Part shown: piece by piece, positions 5,379-5,408 of the stretch
Layout of the letters: every line of letters begins with the position of its first letter
Numbering within the stretch: position 1 is the stretch's first letter
Origin: Deltaproteobacteria bacterium
GTDB taxonomy: Bacteria > Desulfobacterota > DSM-4660 > Desulfatiglandales > B25-G16
Reading direction: 5' to 3'
DNA: 5,408 nucleotides
NCBI GenBank assembly: GCA_003646935.1
Contig: QMLW01000171.1
Location: 1-5,408, forward strand
Position numbers and translations under genes: made by a program
Notes under the pieces: model-generated
The model's input: only the letters and a program-made list of their open reading frames with translations
Databases searched by the model: none
What the model was told of the DNA's origin: nothing

Positions 5379-5408
5379 CGATAAGCAGCGAGCACTATTT
5401 CATTGCCC
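5379..5408. other. Sequence after the URO-D stop
   Basis: Thirty bases remain before the window ends. No terminator or gene start can be recognised in them. Confidence 0.3.

Overview
The window looks like a decaying defence locus from an anaerobic, probably deltaproteobacterial (Desulfobacterota-like) chromosome. That placement is an inference from gene content (type I restriction-modification genes with DUF1016 and zinc-ribbon companions, RadC, and an MtaA/CmuA-type uroporphyrinogen decarboxylase relative) and moderate base composition. No rRNA, tRNA or other taxonomic marker is present.

Layout. Positions 1-4070 read on the minus strand, in transcription order: radC (4070-3336), then a broken type I RM operon. 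The operon holds hsdM (3312-2347, three blocks in shifting frames), a 48-residue ORF (2343-2197), a small zinc-ribbon protein (2160-1840), the C-terminal tail of a DUF1016/YhcG-type nuclease (about 1774-1628), a half-length frameshifted hsdS (1631-1015), and hsdR (from 1014 or 1018, running out of the window at position 1). Stop/start ATGA overlaps survive at the DUF1016/hsdS and hsdS/hsdR boundaries, so this was once a translationally coupled operon. Positions 4071-4827 are non-coding or nearly so. They hold a possible radC promoter and leader hairpin, a strong bidirectional terminator (4269-4303), a 31-residue ORF, and a long inverted-repeat element (4517-4651) that looks like a small non-autonomous mobile element with a 6-bp direct repeat. 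A plus-strand MtaA/CmuA-like URO-D gene (4828-5378) has a good ribosome-binding site but has lost its middle half.

The striking theme is repeated internal deletion. hsdM, hsdS, hsdR, the DUF1016 gene and the URO-D gene each keep well-conserved stretches joined abruptly, usually out of frame, with tens to hundreds of residues missing between them. radC and the zinc-ribbon gene look whole. As it stands the RM system cannot make a working methyltransferase. The HsdR fragment still carries its nuclease and helicase motifs, which would be risky if it were active, but it lacks its N-terminus and has no functional HsdM/HsdS partner. I did not find a convincing new intact system. The most interesting items are the inverted-repeat element, the 25-bp palindrome inside the operon, the zinc-ribbon protein, and the density of deletion scars.
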